Positions 8,647 to 17,497 of a stretch of 64,000 bases of DNA are shown here, piece after piece. Origin of the DNA: Synechococcus sp. MEDNS5 (GTDB lineage Bacteria; Cyanobacteriota; Cyanobacteriia; PCC-6307; Cyanobiaceae); contig NZ_CP047952.1 of the NCBI RefSeq assembly GCF_014279875.1, forward strand, positions 1,116,001 to 1,180,000, written 5' to 3'. The notes under the pieces were generated by a model that saw nothing but the letters and a program-made list of their open reading frames with translations, was not told the origin of the DNA and ran no database searches. Position numbers and translations under genes: made by a program. The first letter of the stretch is position 1. Each line of letters opens with the position of its first letter.

Positions 8647-9458
8647 CCTTTAACAGCTCCACTCGTGAGGCCTGAAACAATTGGCTTTTGAAAAATAATC
8701 ACTAGCAGTATGAGTGGAATTGCACCCAAAACAGTGACAGCGGCATACGCACCGTAGGGTACTGAATGGATTGATGAACCAGCAATACGTGCCATTGCAA
8801 CTGGCAGAGTAAGTTTCGACTGATCACTAATCCATGTTAAAGCAATTGGGTATTCATTCCATGAGAACAGGAAAATCAAAATCGCAGTGCTAGCTAGAGC
8901 TGGGGCCAATAATGGTATGTAGATCCAGCGAAAACGATTCAATAACGATAGTCCCTCAACCCGTGCGGCGTCATCCAATTCAGATGGAATCGCTGCAAAA
9001 GCACTTCCTAACAATAAAATAGCAAGTGGTTGAGACAAAGCTGCATAGGGCAGAGCTAGTGCAAATAGACTGTTGCCTAATGATAGTGTTCTAGCAATTT
9101 CGAGCAAGGCTAAGAACAACAAAACATATGGAAATAATGCACAACCAATAAGAACCATGCGAACTATATTTGATTTTGCAGTTGGCATTTTACTCAGTGA
9201 ATATGCTGCAGGAAGAGCAACTAATAATGTTAAGAGTGTTGAGAGTGCCCCAACAAAAAAACTATTCCATAAGTATAGGAAAAACGGAGGATTTGATGAT
9301 ATAACACTTCGGTAGTGCTGCAGCGTCCAACGGCCTGCTAATTCAGCAAATGGTGTTACCAATGCTTGATCAGTAGAAAAAGAAGTGTACAACTGCCAAA
9401 GCAGTGGTGCTGATGACCATAAAAGAAGAATGAAAATCGGTACTGTTCTTAATTTCAT
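8643..9458 (-). CDS. ggtD: ABC transporter permease, glucosylglycerol import (GgtD type)
   Basis: This is a MalG-type inner-membrane permease of 271 residues with six predicted helices. The EAA loop, AAIPSELDDAARVEGLS, lies near residue 175 and contacts the ATPase. I chose ATG at 9458 (MKLRTVPIFILLLW) because it forms an ATGA overlap with the ggtC stop; a longer frame to 9509 would run into ggtC. It is followed by ggtA with another 4-bp overlap, consistent with tight stoichiometric expression of the importer. The D/C lettering follows the order known from cyanobacterial ggt clusters and is inferred. Confidence 0.83.
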   Translation of the reverse strand: MKLRTVPIFILLLWSSAPLLWQLYTSFSTDQALVTPFAELAGRWTLQHYRSVISSNPPFFLYLWNSFFVGALSTLLTLLVALPAAYSLSKMPTAKSNIVRMVLIGCALFPYVLLFLALLEIARTLSLGNSLFALALPYAALSQPLAILLLGSAFAAIPSELDDAARVEGLSLLNRFRWIYIPLLAPALASTAILIFLFSWNEYPIALTWISDQSKLTLPVAMARIAGSSIHSVPYGAYAAVTVLGAIPLILLVIIFQKPIVSGLTSGAVKG

Positions 9459-10330
9459 TCTGTCACCGTCAGTGATCGTTGTTGGTTCAAAATGAGTAAT
9501 AACCACCAACTGAATCCGACGACTGTAGATAATAGGATAAAGCTAGCGATCATAATAGTCGCGCTATAGCCAAAATCTAGAAACCGAAGGGCATTCCAGT
9601 AGGCATACAAAGCGATACTCTCTGTACTACTTGCAGGGCCTCCACCAGTCATTACTTGAACAAGATCAAAAACCCCAAATGCTTGAGCTAGCCTAAACAT
9701 CGCTGCTAACCCCAGGTAGGGTTTCAAAAGTGGCAATGTGATTCTGCGGAAACAGGTCCAAGACGATCCGCCCTCAAGAGTACAAGCTTCATAAAGATCA
9801 CCAGGAATACTTTGTAATCCAGCGAGCATAATCAGGGCCACGAATGGTGTTGTCTTCCAGACGTCCGCATAAACTAATCCCATCCAGGCAATGGACGGAT
9901 TACCTAGAATATTTAGAGACAAATCCCAAGCTGTGGATGTGAATTGATCAAACGGACCATATGGTGTATTGAATATCCATCGCCAGCCGAGCGCCATCAC
10001 AGTTGTCGGCAAGGCCCAAGGAATTAATGATACAGAGCGAATTACACCTCTCTTCCTCATTGGTTGGTTGAGTAGCAAAGCGATGACGAGTCCTAAGACA
10101 AGCTCTATGCCAACAGATGCAATCGCAAATCGCATGGTCTGACTCAAATCCTGCCAATATCGATGATCGTTCATTAAACGAATCCAATTGGCTCCGCCGT
10201 TGGCTACCGGTTGTAGGCCTGTAAGAACAGAGTCAGCATGGAAGCTCAACCATGCATAGCGCATCAATGGCAGACCAAACACACTGACGAGCAACAGCAT
10301 AGAAGGGACCAACAAATAAAAGACAATCAT
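9455..10330 (-). CDS. ggtC: ABC transporter permease, glucosylglycerol import (GgtC type)
   Basis: This is a MalF/UgpA-type permease of 291 residues with six hydrophobic segments, starting MIVFYLLVPSMLLLVSVFGL. The EAA loop reads QSIPGDLYEACTLEGGSSW near residue 185. The ATG at 10330 overlaps the ggtB stop by 4 bp and the gene's own stop overlaps ggtD by 4 bp. It would form the membrane heterodimer with GgtD. AT-rich codon use is the same as in its operon partners (line 9901-9960 has 23 G/C of 60). Confidence 0.84.
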   Translation of the reverse strand: MIVFYLLVPSMLLLVSVFGLPLMRYAWLSFHADSVLTGLQPVANGGANWIRLMNDHRYWQDLSQTMRFAIASVGIELVLGLVIALLLNQPMRKRGVIRSVSLIPWALPTTVMALGWRWIFNTPYGPFDQFTSTAWDLSLNILGNPSIAWMGLVYADVWKTTPFVALIMLAGLQSIPGDLYEACTLEGGSSWTCFRRITLPLLKPYLGLAAMFRLAQAFGVFDLVQVMTGGGPASSTESIALYAYWNALRFLDFGYSATIMIASFILLSTVVGFSWWLLLILNQQRSLTVTE

Positions 10331-11607
10331 TGAATACCTCCACCTGCAGCACTTATGATTTGCTCAGAGAAAATCTGGGCATTCTTCATGCTTGACTTTG
10401 CCTCAATCTCGTCTGTGAATGATGCACTTAAACTACGTTGAAGTACATCACTCAGCTGTGCATATACCGGAGTCTCGGGCCGCATTTTGGCAATTGATAA
10501 TGCTCCATACAACTTGGCTAGATATGGGTATTCATTCAATAAATCCTCGTTTTGATAGATGGATTTTAGGGTTGGTGTGTAACCGTACTCAGTAAAAAGT
10601 TCTACCTGGGCCTCATTTGTTGTTAAATACTTGAACGCTTTAATTGCTGCATCTTTATGCTTTGATCCCTTGAGAAGACTAAAACCCCAGCTTCCTATTG
10701 TCGAGGCTTGCGAGACTCCTGGAATCGAAACCATGGTTGAAATTCCAACATGTCCGCGCACTTGACTATCCTCCTTTTGCAATTCCGCCCATGCATAGGG
10801 CCAGTTGCGCATCAATGCACTATCACCTGATTTAAAACTTTGAAGTGCTTCGGATTCTGCATAATTGGTGACAGCTCTTGGGCTGATTCCGCTGTTAATT
10901 AAATTTGTGAGCCACTGAGCTGCATTGATACCGGGTTGATAATCCAGACCAAATTTTTCCCCTTCGGGATTAAACCACTGCCCCCCAAATCCATCGATCA
11001 TTTCTAAATAGACACAACTCAGACCTTCGTATTGACGGCCCTGCCACACATATCCCCACGGAACTTTCTTTTTGCGCTGTAGTTCTTGGCTAATGGAAAC
11101 TAAATCCGTTGGCGTTGATGGTGGTTTTTCCATTAAATCAGTTCGCCAAAATAGCAGTCCCATGTCCGCCACCAATGGCCATCGGTAAAGGCTTCCTTCA
11201 TAGATGTTACCTAATTGAGCACCGTTTGTTAATTCCTGAATTTCAGTTTGGTCAAAGCCATCATCCAAAGCTTCAAGCCACCCAGCTCGAGCATATTTTG
11301 GTAACCATGTGATATCCATTAGAATGGCGTCGAAGGGTGTATCCCCTAACAACAAACTGCTAATTGCTAAGTCTGATATTGCCTCAGTTTCGAGGGGCCC
11401 CCGAATAACTTCTAGGTGAATGGTGTTTACGTATTTTGCATTGAACTCTTTGACTAACTTGACTGTTGAGTCCGCGAAAGGGGCTGGCATTAATATTGAT
11501 ATGGACTCAACGTCACGAGCAATAATGCTGGGTATGAATATCAAGAGTGAGCTTATAGCGAGGATAACTGACACGCACAATGTTATCTGTTTATCGCGAC
11601 TAAGCAT
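10327..11607 (-). CDS. ggtB: ABC transporter substrate-binding protein, glucosylglycerol import
   Basis: This is a family 1 extracellular solute-binding protein (MalE-like) of 426 residues. An N-terminal hydrophobic anchor or signal (CVSVILAISSLLIFIPSIIA, residues 11-30) has no clear lipobox Cys after it, so it may be an uncleaved anchor. Core family features include a DAILMDITWLPKYARAGWL segment and MRNWPYAWAEL in the hinge region. It lies 4 nt downstream of ggpS and overlaps ggtC by 4 bp. The role in recapturing leaked glucosylglycerol is inferred from operon context. Confidence 0.84.
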   Translation of the reverse strand: MLSRDKQITLCVSVILAISSLLIFIPSIIARDVESISILMPAPFADSTVKLVKEFNAKYVNTIHLEVIRGPLETEAISDLAISSLLLGDTPFDAILMDITWLPKYARAGWLEALDDGFDQTEIQELTNGAQLGNIYEGSLYRWPLVADMGLLFWRTDLMEKPPSTPTDLVSISQELQRKKKVPWGYVWQGRQYEGLSCVYLEMIDGFGGQWFNPEGEKFGLDYQPGINAAQWLTNLINSGISPRAVTNYAESEALQSFKSGDSALMRNWPYAWAELQKEDSQVRGHVGISTMVSIPGVSQASTIGSWGFSLLKGSKHKDAAIKAFKYLTTNEAQVELFTEYGYTPTLKSIYQNEDLLNEYPYLAKLYGALSIAKMRPETPVYAQLSDVLQRSLSASFTDEIEAKSSMKNAQIFSEQIISAAGGGIQ

Positions 11608-11611
11608 AGGT

Positions 11612-13102
11612 TTAATTCATGGTCTCGAGTGATTGCATTTGTTCCTTGGCCCAATCATCAACTGTAAATTCTTCCACAGCTGAAACCATTTTGTTAATTC
11701 TTTCGATTTGTTCATTTTGAGGCAACTCCAATGCCGATTCGATGGCTTGATCCATCTGTTTGTGTGAGTAAGGGTTGGTAAGGATAGCTCCATCAAGCAC
11801 AACAGATGCACCAGTGAACTCTGATAAAACAAGAACTCCATCTCTTCCTTTCCGTGCCGCTACGTATTCCTTGGCAACTAGATTGAGGCCATCTCTTAAG
11901 GGTGTGATCCAGCATATATCTGACATTGAAAACCATGCCACCATTTCCTCATAGGGGATGCGGTTGGTTGAAAACCGAATCGGAACCCAATCAATGGAAC
12001 TAAATCGTCCGTTGATTCGTCCAGCCGTTTCCTCAATCAGTCGCTGAGTCTCTTCATAGATTTTCATCCCCGATGATGCTGCTACACAAGCCAACATTAA
12101 AACCACTTTCCCGTGAAGATCTTGACGCCGCTCAAGTAATCTCTCGAATGCTAAAAGAAGTTCTTCGTTCCCTTTTGTATAGTCCACACGACTTGCCGAT
12201 AAAATTAGTTTTCGCCCTTTTTTGGTGTCTGCATCAATCTGTCTTGTTAATTCAGTTACATCGTCTCGCATTGTCAAGGTTTGAATAACATCTGGCGATG
12301 TCCCTACAGGTGAAGAGACTAATTTTACCTTTCGTTTATTGTATTCAAGCCATGGTGTTTCTGTTGGTTCAGTCAAAGCCGAACCAAATTTTAGAAACTT
12401 CGGCGCGACTTCTGTTTTTGGACCTTTTTTAACCCCGAGTAGACAGCTTGCTGCTCGTGCAAAATTCTCTGTGTACCTTGGTATGTGAAAACCTACGACA
12501 TCACATGCAAGTAAGCTTTCAATAATTTGTTTTCTCCACGGAAGAATTGCGAACACATCATTTCCTGGGAATGGTGTGTGATGGAAGAATGCAATTTTCA
12601 AGTCAGGACGCTTTTCGCGAATAAATCCTGAAACAAGCCACAAATTGTAATCGTGTATCCACACTGTGGCCCCCATAGCTGCTTCGGAGCAAGCTGCGTC
12701 TGCAAACCGACTATTCACTTCTTCGAAAATTGCCCAATTAGCATTGTTGACATCAAAGTAAGTTGGAAACGTATGAAGTATCGGCCATACCGATTCTTTT
12801 GATGTTACGTGGTAGAAACTGGATACTTGGCTTTCTTCGAGAGGGATGCGTCTTAGTGTAAAAGTTGATGGATTGTCCATGGCAATCCTTTCATCTTCCT
12901 CGCCATTTGCATCGTCAACTTGCCGCCAAGCTATCCATGTTCCATTTTCTTGACTGCGAAATAGATTCCGTAATGTGGGAATGATCCCATTTGGGCTTTT
13001 TTGATCCCGCCAAGTTCTATTCCCCTGTTCATCGATCGCTTCATCAAATGGCGTTCGATGATACAAAATGATGAAATCACTGTTACCTCCGCTTATCGTC
13101 AT
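11612..13102 (-). CDS. ggpS: Glucosylglycerol-phosphate synthase
   Basis: This is a GT20-family enzyme that makes glucosylglycerol-phosphate from ADP-glucose and glycerol 3-phosphate, the committed step of the main marine cyanobacterial osmolyte. The 496 residues carry ILYHRTPFDE at the N-terminus, KSPNGIIPTLRNLF, then WIHDYNLWLVSGFIR, FFHHTPFPGNDVFAILPW and SRVDYTKGNEELL, and the C-terminal ITPLRDGLNLVAKEYVAAR. I chose ATG 13102, with AGGTG six bases upstream, over GTG 13111, which overlaps that Shine-Dalgarno. A related trehalose-6-phosphate synthase is the main alternative, but the ggt neighbours favour GgpS. The phosphatase GgpP is not in the window. Confidence 0.9.
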   Translation of the reverse strand: MTISGGNSDFIILYHRTPFDEAIDEQGNRTWRDQKSPNGIIPTLRNLFRSQENGTWIAWRQVDDANGEEDERIAMDNPSTFTLRRIPLEESQVSSFYHVTSKESVWPILHTFPTYFDVNNANWAIFEEVNSRFADAACSEAAMGATVWIHDYNLWLVSGFIREKRPDLKIAFFHHTPFPGNDVFAILPWRKQIIESLLACDVVGFHIPRYTENFARAASCLLGVKKGPKTEVAPKFLKFGSALTEPTETPWLEYNKRKVKLVSSPVGTSPDVIQTLTMRDDVTELTRQIDADTKKGRKLILSASRVDYTKGNEELLLAFERLLERRQDLHGKVVLMLACVAASSGMKIYEETQRLIEETAGRINGRFSSIDWVPIRFSTNRIPYEEMVAWFSMSDICWITPLRDGLNLVAKEYVAARKGRDGVLVLSEFTGASVVLDGAILTNPYSHKQMDQAIESALELPQNEQIERINKMVSAVEEFTVDDWAKEQMQSLETMN

Positions 13103-13165
13103 GTTCAGCACCTACTCGAGATATCCATCTCTACCTTTAAACAAAATCTCTGAATTGTCAAATGG

Positions 13166-13726
13166 TTATGTGGTCTGCATGGACTGCAAACCCTTCAATG
13201 TCTCCAATACTTCTTGTGCGTGACCTACAGGCCTAACACCTGTCCAGCGCGCTTGTACGACTCCGGAAGGGTCAATCAAAAAGGTATGTCGTAGTGAGTA
13301 AGGAGCCATCCATGAGCCGTAGCTTCGACTCACAATGCCATCATGATCAGATAGTAAAGTGAAATCTAACTCTTCGCTGTTACAGAACGATTCATGATCC
13401 TCAACTGAATCGGCGCTGATAGCAGCCACATCACAATTGTTAATTTTAAATTGTTCAAGCGAATCTTGAAATCCGTGGGCTTCAATCGTGCAACCTGATG
13501 TGAAGTCTCTTGGATAGAAGTACAGAACCAGCCATCGATCATTCCAGTCAGTCAAAGACCAGCGCGACTTATCTGGCACGAGCAGGTTTGTACCAGATAA
13601 TTCGAAGTTCGGCGCAGGAGCACCAATGTCTGGAGCGTTGCCTCCGAGTGCCAGACCTTTTTTTGGAAACAAGCTGAGTGTAACGGCAGCTACGAACCCT
13701 TTTTGAAGTAGTAACCGCCGTTTCAC
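13166..13726 (-). CDS. Exported peroxiredoxin, PrxQ/Bcp-like
   Basis: This is a thiol peroxidase of the AhpC/TSA-Bcp class, 186 residues. The start is GTG at 13726, with AGGAG five bases upstream. The N-terminus (KRRLLLQKGFVAAVTLSLF) is a signal peptide with an RR pair resembling a Tat signal, so the protein is probably lumenal or periplasmic. The active site reads YFYPRDFTSGCTIEAHGF: the peroxidatic Cys is present, but the PrxQ resolving Cys five residues later is replaced by His, so it looks like a 1-Cys type. It is 14 bp downstream of rpmB and 63 bp upstream of ggpS. Confidence 0.82.
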   Translation of the reverse strand: MKRRLLLQKGFVAAVTLSLFPKKGLALGGNAPDIGAPAPNFELSGTNLLVPDKSRWSLTDWNDRWLVLYFYPRDFTSGCTIEAHGFQDSLEQFKINNCDVAAISADSVEDHESFCNSEELDFTLLSDHDGIVSRSYGSWMAPYSLRHTFLIDPSGVVQARWTGVRPVGHAQEVLETLKGLQSMQTT

Positions 13727-13740
13727 TTTGACTCCTAGAC

Positions 13741-13977
13741 TCAAAGACGGGCTAGATCGATGCCAAGAGATTTGGCATAGGCACCCAATCCTTTCTTCTG
13801 AATTGTTTTGAGTGCACGGGTTGTGATGCGAAGATTCACCCAGCGCTTGCCCTCTGCCCACCAAAGGCGACGCTGCTGCAGATTTGCTTGTTGCAGCTTT
13901 TTGGTACGAATATGGGAATGGCTGACAGCCATGCCGTTATTGGCTTTCGTACCTGTGAGCTGACACACTCTGGACAT
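13741..13977 (-). CDS. rpmB: 50S ribosomal protein L28
   Basis: A 78-residue basic ribosomal protein starting [20 protein letters not shown], with the conserved SHSHIRTKK and [16 protein letters not shown] segments. The length and order match bacterial and plastid L28. It is the upstream neighbour of the peroxiredoxin and lies downstream of htpG on the same strand (57-bp gap). The early Cys-Thr-Gly region is a typical cyanobacterial L28 feature. Identification is secure. Confidence 0.96.
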   Translation of the reverse strand: MSRVCQLTGTKANNGMAVSHSHIRTKKLQQANLQQRRLWWAEGKRWVNLRITTRALKTIQKKGLGAYAKSLGIDLARL

Positions 13978-14034
13978 GATCCGTATCCTTTAGAGAATTG
14001 GCACCTGCCAAGCTGCCATCCTAGCAAAAGGGCT

Positions 14035-15936
14035 TCATGTTCCCTGCTGCAGAAGGCTAGACATCAGCATGGTGGCTCTGGCCTGAAAGCCTCCGAGCTC
14101 TGTCGGCTCTAATCCACCAACGGCGAGGCGTGCCAGATCGTAAAGGTGTTGAGCCAGGTCGACCGCAAGCTGGTGACTGGGTGATGAGGCTCCATCAGCG
14201 ATAACGACCGATCCTGATTCAAGACTCAGCAGAGCCTCGACCAAGGGATGCTGTCGGTTCACCAGCAGGATGTGATGATCGGGCAGGCCAGGAAGTCTTT
14301 GTTCCATTAGTGCTCCGATGTCGTTCATTCGGCGCATTTGCTCTGGTAAAAGAATCAAGGCAGCAGGTGCTTCAGAACCGCCTTTCAAAGCCTGAACCTG
14401 AACAGTCACTTTGTCGTTATTCAGCGCTTTTTTGATCAACGTTCTAAGTGACTCACTTTTTGTTTCGCCTTCCTGGTCGCTTAATTCAGGTTGATCATCC
14501 TGAAGACTAGCGTCTAGTTCTGAGTCAACACGTTGAAATGTTAGTTCTGTTTCTTTTGACTCGAGCCAGGGGATAAATTGACTGTCTAATACTGTCTCAG
14601 CGAAGATGACTTCAGCGCCTTGTCCTTTCCAAAGTGTGAGTGCGCCAGCTTGTGCAATTTCATCTGTGCAGTAAAGAACGCGTTTCTGGTTATCGTTTGC
14701 TTGTCGCTCTCTGTAGGCTGAAATTGTTGTGTAAGATCGATCGTTTCCATTTAGTAAATCTGTAGATGTATTTTTGTCTGCTGTTGTCTGGAAGAGAATC
14801 AATTCCGATACTTGCTCTGCAAACTTCTCGTCTTCCATGGCTCCGATTTTGACAAACGGTGCCACCGAATCCCATATCTCTGCGTAGTGGTCTGGATTGT
14901 CATTTTTGAGGTCGCGGAGTTTGTCAGCAACTTTCTTGGAAACGAACTGGCCGATCGATCGCACACGTCGATCTGTTTGCAGAGCGCTGCGGCTTACGTT
15001 AAGTGGAATATCTGGCGAGTCTAGGACTCCACGAAGGGGAAGTAGGTAGCGAGGAACAACTTCTTTGATTGAGTCGCTCACAAATACTTGATTGCAGTAG
15101 AGCTTTATTTCTCCTTTTTCCCAGTCTGCTCGCCCTGTCTGCTTCGGAAAAAAGAGAATTCCTTGAAGGCTATAGGGGTAATCAGTGTTCAGATGCACCC
15201 ACAGTAATGGATCTCCTTGAAATGGATAAAGATAATGATAGAGGTCGATGTAATCCTGGTCTTCGAGCTCTCTAGCGCTGCGTCGCCACGGCGGATTCAT
15301 CTTATTGATTGTTTCACCTTCTAATTGAACCGGTACTGCCATGAAGTCGCAGTAGGTGTTGATGAGAGTTTTGATTCGTGATGGCTCAAGGTATTCAAGT
15401 TCGTCCTCCAGAAGATGGAGGACGATGTCTGTTCCTGGATGATTACGCTCTCCCTCTGTCAGTGAATAATTCGGTGAACCGTCGCAGCTCCAGCGCACTG
15501 GAGTGCTGTCTGTACGAGCCGAGAGCGTGATGATTTCAACACGCTCTGAAACCATAAAACTCGAGTAAAAACCTAGGCCAAAATGACCAATGATTGCTTC
15601 GCTATCTTGTTTGTATTTTTCTAAAAAGTCCTCTGCGCTTGAAAATGCAACTTGATTGATATATCGCTTTACTTCGTCGGCTGTCATGCCGATTCCGTTG
15701 TCGCTGATTGTGAGCGTCTTATCTGTACGATCTACCCTGATTTGAATGGTTCCTTCGTCTCCTTCCTGGCAGTCACCAGCCATGGCTGCCATGCGTCTTT
15801 TGCTAATTGCATCAACACCATTGCTGACCAATTCTCTTAGGAAGACTTCATGGCCCGAATAAACTGCCTTTTTAATAATTGGAAATATATTTTCGGTGTG
15901 GATCTGAATCTGTCCGTTTTCTTCTAGTACTGCCAT
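14035..15936 (-). CDS. htpG: Molecular chaperone HtpG (Hsp90)
   Basis: This is a dimeric ATP-dependent chaperone. The 633 residues contain the N-terminal GHKL ATPase with FLRELVSNGVDAISKRRMA (catalytic Glu in REL), ISDNGIGMTADEV and IGHFGLGFYSSFMV. The middle domain and a C-terminal dimerisation domain follow. The start is ATG at 15936. In cyanobacteria HtpG also acts in heat, cold and oxidative stress and in tetrapyrrole/phycobilisome homeostasis. I saw no CIRCE element in the 113-bp upstream gap. Codon use is less AT-rich than the ggt block but more than the genes around 22-26 kb. Confidence 0.97.
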   Translation of the reverse strand: MAVLEENGQIQIHTENIFPIIKKAVYSGHEVFLRELVSNGVDAISKRRMAAMAGDCQEGDEGTIQIRVDRTDKTLTISDNGIGMTADEVKRYINQVAFSSAEDFLEKYKQDSEAIIGHFGLGFYSSFMVSERVEIITLSARTDSTPVRWSCDGSPNYSLTEGERNHPGTDIVLHLLEDELEYLEPSRIKTLINTYCDFMAVPVQLEGETINKMNPPWRRSARELEDQDYIDLYHYLYPFQGDPLLWVHLNTDYPYSLQGILFFPKQTGRADWEKGEIKLYCNQVFVSDSIKEVVPRYLLPLRGVLDSPDIPLNVSRSALQTDRRVRSIGQFVSKKVADKLRDLKNDNPDHYAEIWDSVAPFVKIGAMEDEKFAEQVSELILFQTTADKNTSTDLLNGNDRSYTTISAYRERQANDNQKRVLYCTDEIAQAGALTLWKGQGAEVIFAETVLDSQFIPWLESKETELTFQRVDSELDASLQDDQPELSDQEGETKSESLRTLIKKALNNDKVTVQVQALKGGSEAPAALILLPEQMRRMNDIGALMEQRLPGLPDHHILLVNRQHPLVEALLSLESGSVVIADGASSPSHQLAVDLAQHLYDLARLAVGGLEPTELGGFQARATMLMSSLLQQGT

Positions 15937-16049
15937 TTCGAGCTTTAAAAACTACATTTTATCGAGTCGTGAACTTAAGCCCAATGCCTTCCTAGGAGGG
16001 TTTTCCGTACCTGGGCGTGCTTGATGGGTGATGATCGCGTACAAGTGAA

Positions 16050-16274
16050 CTATTTTGTATTTTGGAGATCGGCTCTCTCCTCAGCCAAAATGGCTCCATC
16101 AACAGGGCATACTTGGAGGCAGATCCCGCAATCGATACAGGTATCAAAATCTATCCAGTAGAAGTCTGTTCCTTTCTTGTTTTTTCCCTTGCCCGGTTGG
16201 ATACACGCGACTGGACACGCGTCAACGCAATCTGCTACTCCCTCGCAAACGTTAGTGACGATGGTGTGAGCCAT
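16050..16274 (-). CDS. Bacterial-type Fe-S ferredoxin
   Basis: A 74-residue ferredoxin with Cys at 10, 16, 20, 24 and at 46, 49, 52, 56. The second motif is a standard CxxCxxCxxxCP. The first is non-standard: Cys10 and Cys16 are separated by five residues, with no Cys between them. This resembles 7Fe ferredoxins such as Azotobacter FdI, where one motif binds a 3Fe-4S cluster, more than a 2[4Fe-4S] protein. It is not PsaC, whose sequence and length differ. It sits 24 bp downstream of hisZ and 113 bp upstream of htpG; its redox partner is unknown. Confidence 0.85.
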   Translation of the reverse strand: MAHTIVTNVCEGVADCVDACPVACIQPGKGKNKKGTDFYWIDFDTCIDCGICLQVCPVDGAILAEERADLQNTK

Positions 16275-16298
16275 GGATTTGTTTAGGAAGACGTGATC

Positions 16299-17477
16299 CT
16301 AGTCGTCCATCCAAAGCAGCGAGCTGCATCCTGATGGCTCCACGCGTTGGTCTGCATCAGCTTTGGACTCGCAGGGTTGATGGTCGATTTGACAGTTCAG
16401 GCCTTTGCGATGGCAATCGGCTTGGACCTGTAGAGCTTGTTCCATGGATGTGCTCTGTGAATAGCAAAGCAGGATCCGTTCGGGTTTTGCTGATGTCATG
16501 GCGAAGGCGCCAGGCAGATCCCTCAGATCATCCACACAAAAACTAAATCCAAGTCCTGTGGCATCCCTTCCTTTTGCTCCCAGCCGTTGAACAACAGCGT
16601 CGTACCGACCTCCACGGGCGACAACCACTGGGGACGAAACGCCTCGACAAACCAATTGGAAAACAACGCCGTCGTACAACTCGTAGACCGGCTGAAACGT
16701 TGGATCCAGCTGAAGGCCGATTCCGGTTTCTTTGGCAAGGGGAGTGAGGTGATTGACAAGTCTTGATAGCTGATCAAGCACGTGAGCTTTCGGAAAAGCT
16801 TCCTGGAGTTTTGTGATCACTCCCTCAGGTGAACCTCGCCGATCGAGCCATTGCAGCAGATGAGCATGCTGAGGTTGATGGCTGATTCGTTCCTGCAGTT
16901 CGAGCCGATCCAGTCGCGTTAAACAGCTTCGGAAGGCTTGATGCTGCTGATGGTCAATGTTCTGTAGCAGTAATTGCATTAAGCCCGTGTGGCCGATCAG
17001 AAGTCGCGGAGGGTCACTCAGTGGCAGACTCAGGGCCCTGAGCGATGCCATCAGCAGTGTCAGCAGCTCCAGTTCTGCCTCCACACCATTGGCTCCGAAG
17101 AGCTCCACGCCGCAATGCAAGTTTTCTTCGATGCAGAGGCCGCCTTCGTCGGCCTGACGACTCTCAAAAACAGTGCCGTGGCTCCACAGTCGCAAGGGGC
17201 GTTGCCGATCTTGGAATCGTGTACACGCGGCTCGGGCAATGGATGCCGTCATTTCCGGCCTTAAGCCCAAGGGTTCATCAGCGACAAGACGGACAATGTC
17301 CCGACTATCAATGGCCCCACCCGCCTTGAGCGTGTCCATTCGCTCCACCCTCGGTGGAGAGACTTCTTCGTACCCCCAGAGTCTGAAAACCTCCGCCAGT
17401 GTTTCTCGCAATTCATGATTGCGCCGAACCTGCTGAGGATTCAGATCCCTGACGCCAGAGGCAGGCTGTAGGGCCAT
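16299..17477 (-). CDS. hisZ: ATP phosphoribosyltransferase regulatory subunit
   Basis: This is a catalytically inactive histidyl-tRNA-synthetase paralogue that pairs with short HisG in the first step of histidine synthesis. The 392 residues start MALQPASGVRDLNP, followed by the class II core LGLRPEMTASIARA and WSHGTVFESR. VVARGGRYDAVVQRLG corresponds to motif 3. It lacks the HisRS anticodon-binding domain. I chose ATG 17477; GTG 17480 is immediately adjacent. The stop lies 24 bp upstream of the ferredoxin and suhB ends 20 bp upstream of the start, so the 2Fe-2S ferredoxin, suhB, hisZ and the Fe-S ferredoxin are probably co-transcribed. hisG is not in the window. Confidence 0.88.
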   Translation of the reverse strand: MALQPASGVRDLNPQQVRRNHELRETLAEVFRLWGYEEVSPPRVERMDTLKAGGAIDSRDIVRLVADEPLGLRPEMTASIARAACTRFQDRQRPLRLWSHGTVFESRQADEGGLCIEENLHCGVELFGANGVEAELELLTLLMASLRALSLPLSDPPRLLIGHTGLMQLLLQNIDHQQHQAFRSCLTRLDRLELQERISHQPQHAHLLQWLDRRGSPEGVITKLQEAFPKAHVLDQLSRLVNHLTPLAKETGIGLQLDPTFQPVYELYDGVVFQLVCRGVSSPVVVARGGRYDAVVQRLGAKGRDATGLGFSFCVDDLRDLPGAFAMTSAKPERILLCYSQSTSMEQALQVQADCHRKGLNCQIDHQPCESKADADQRVEPSGCSSLLWMDD

Positions 17478-17497
17478 CACGCTTGATCAATACCTGA

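Noticed and set aside
15937-16049. Possible CIRCE or heat-shock operator upstream of htpG
   Set aside because: No TTAGCACTC-N9-GAGTGCTAA repeat; only a short near-palindrome CCTTCCTAGGAGGG with no known role.
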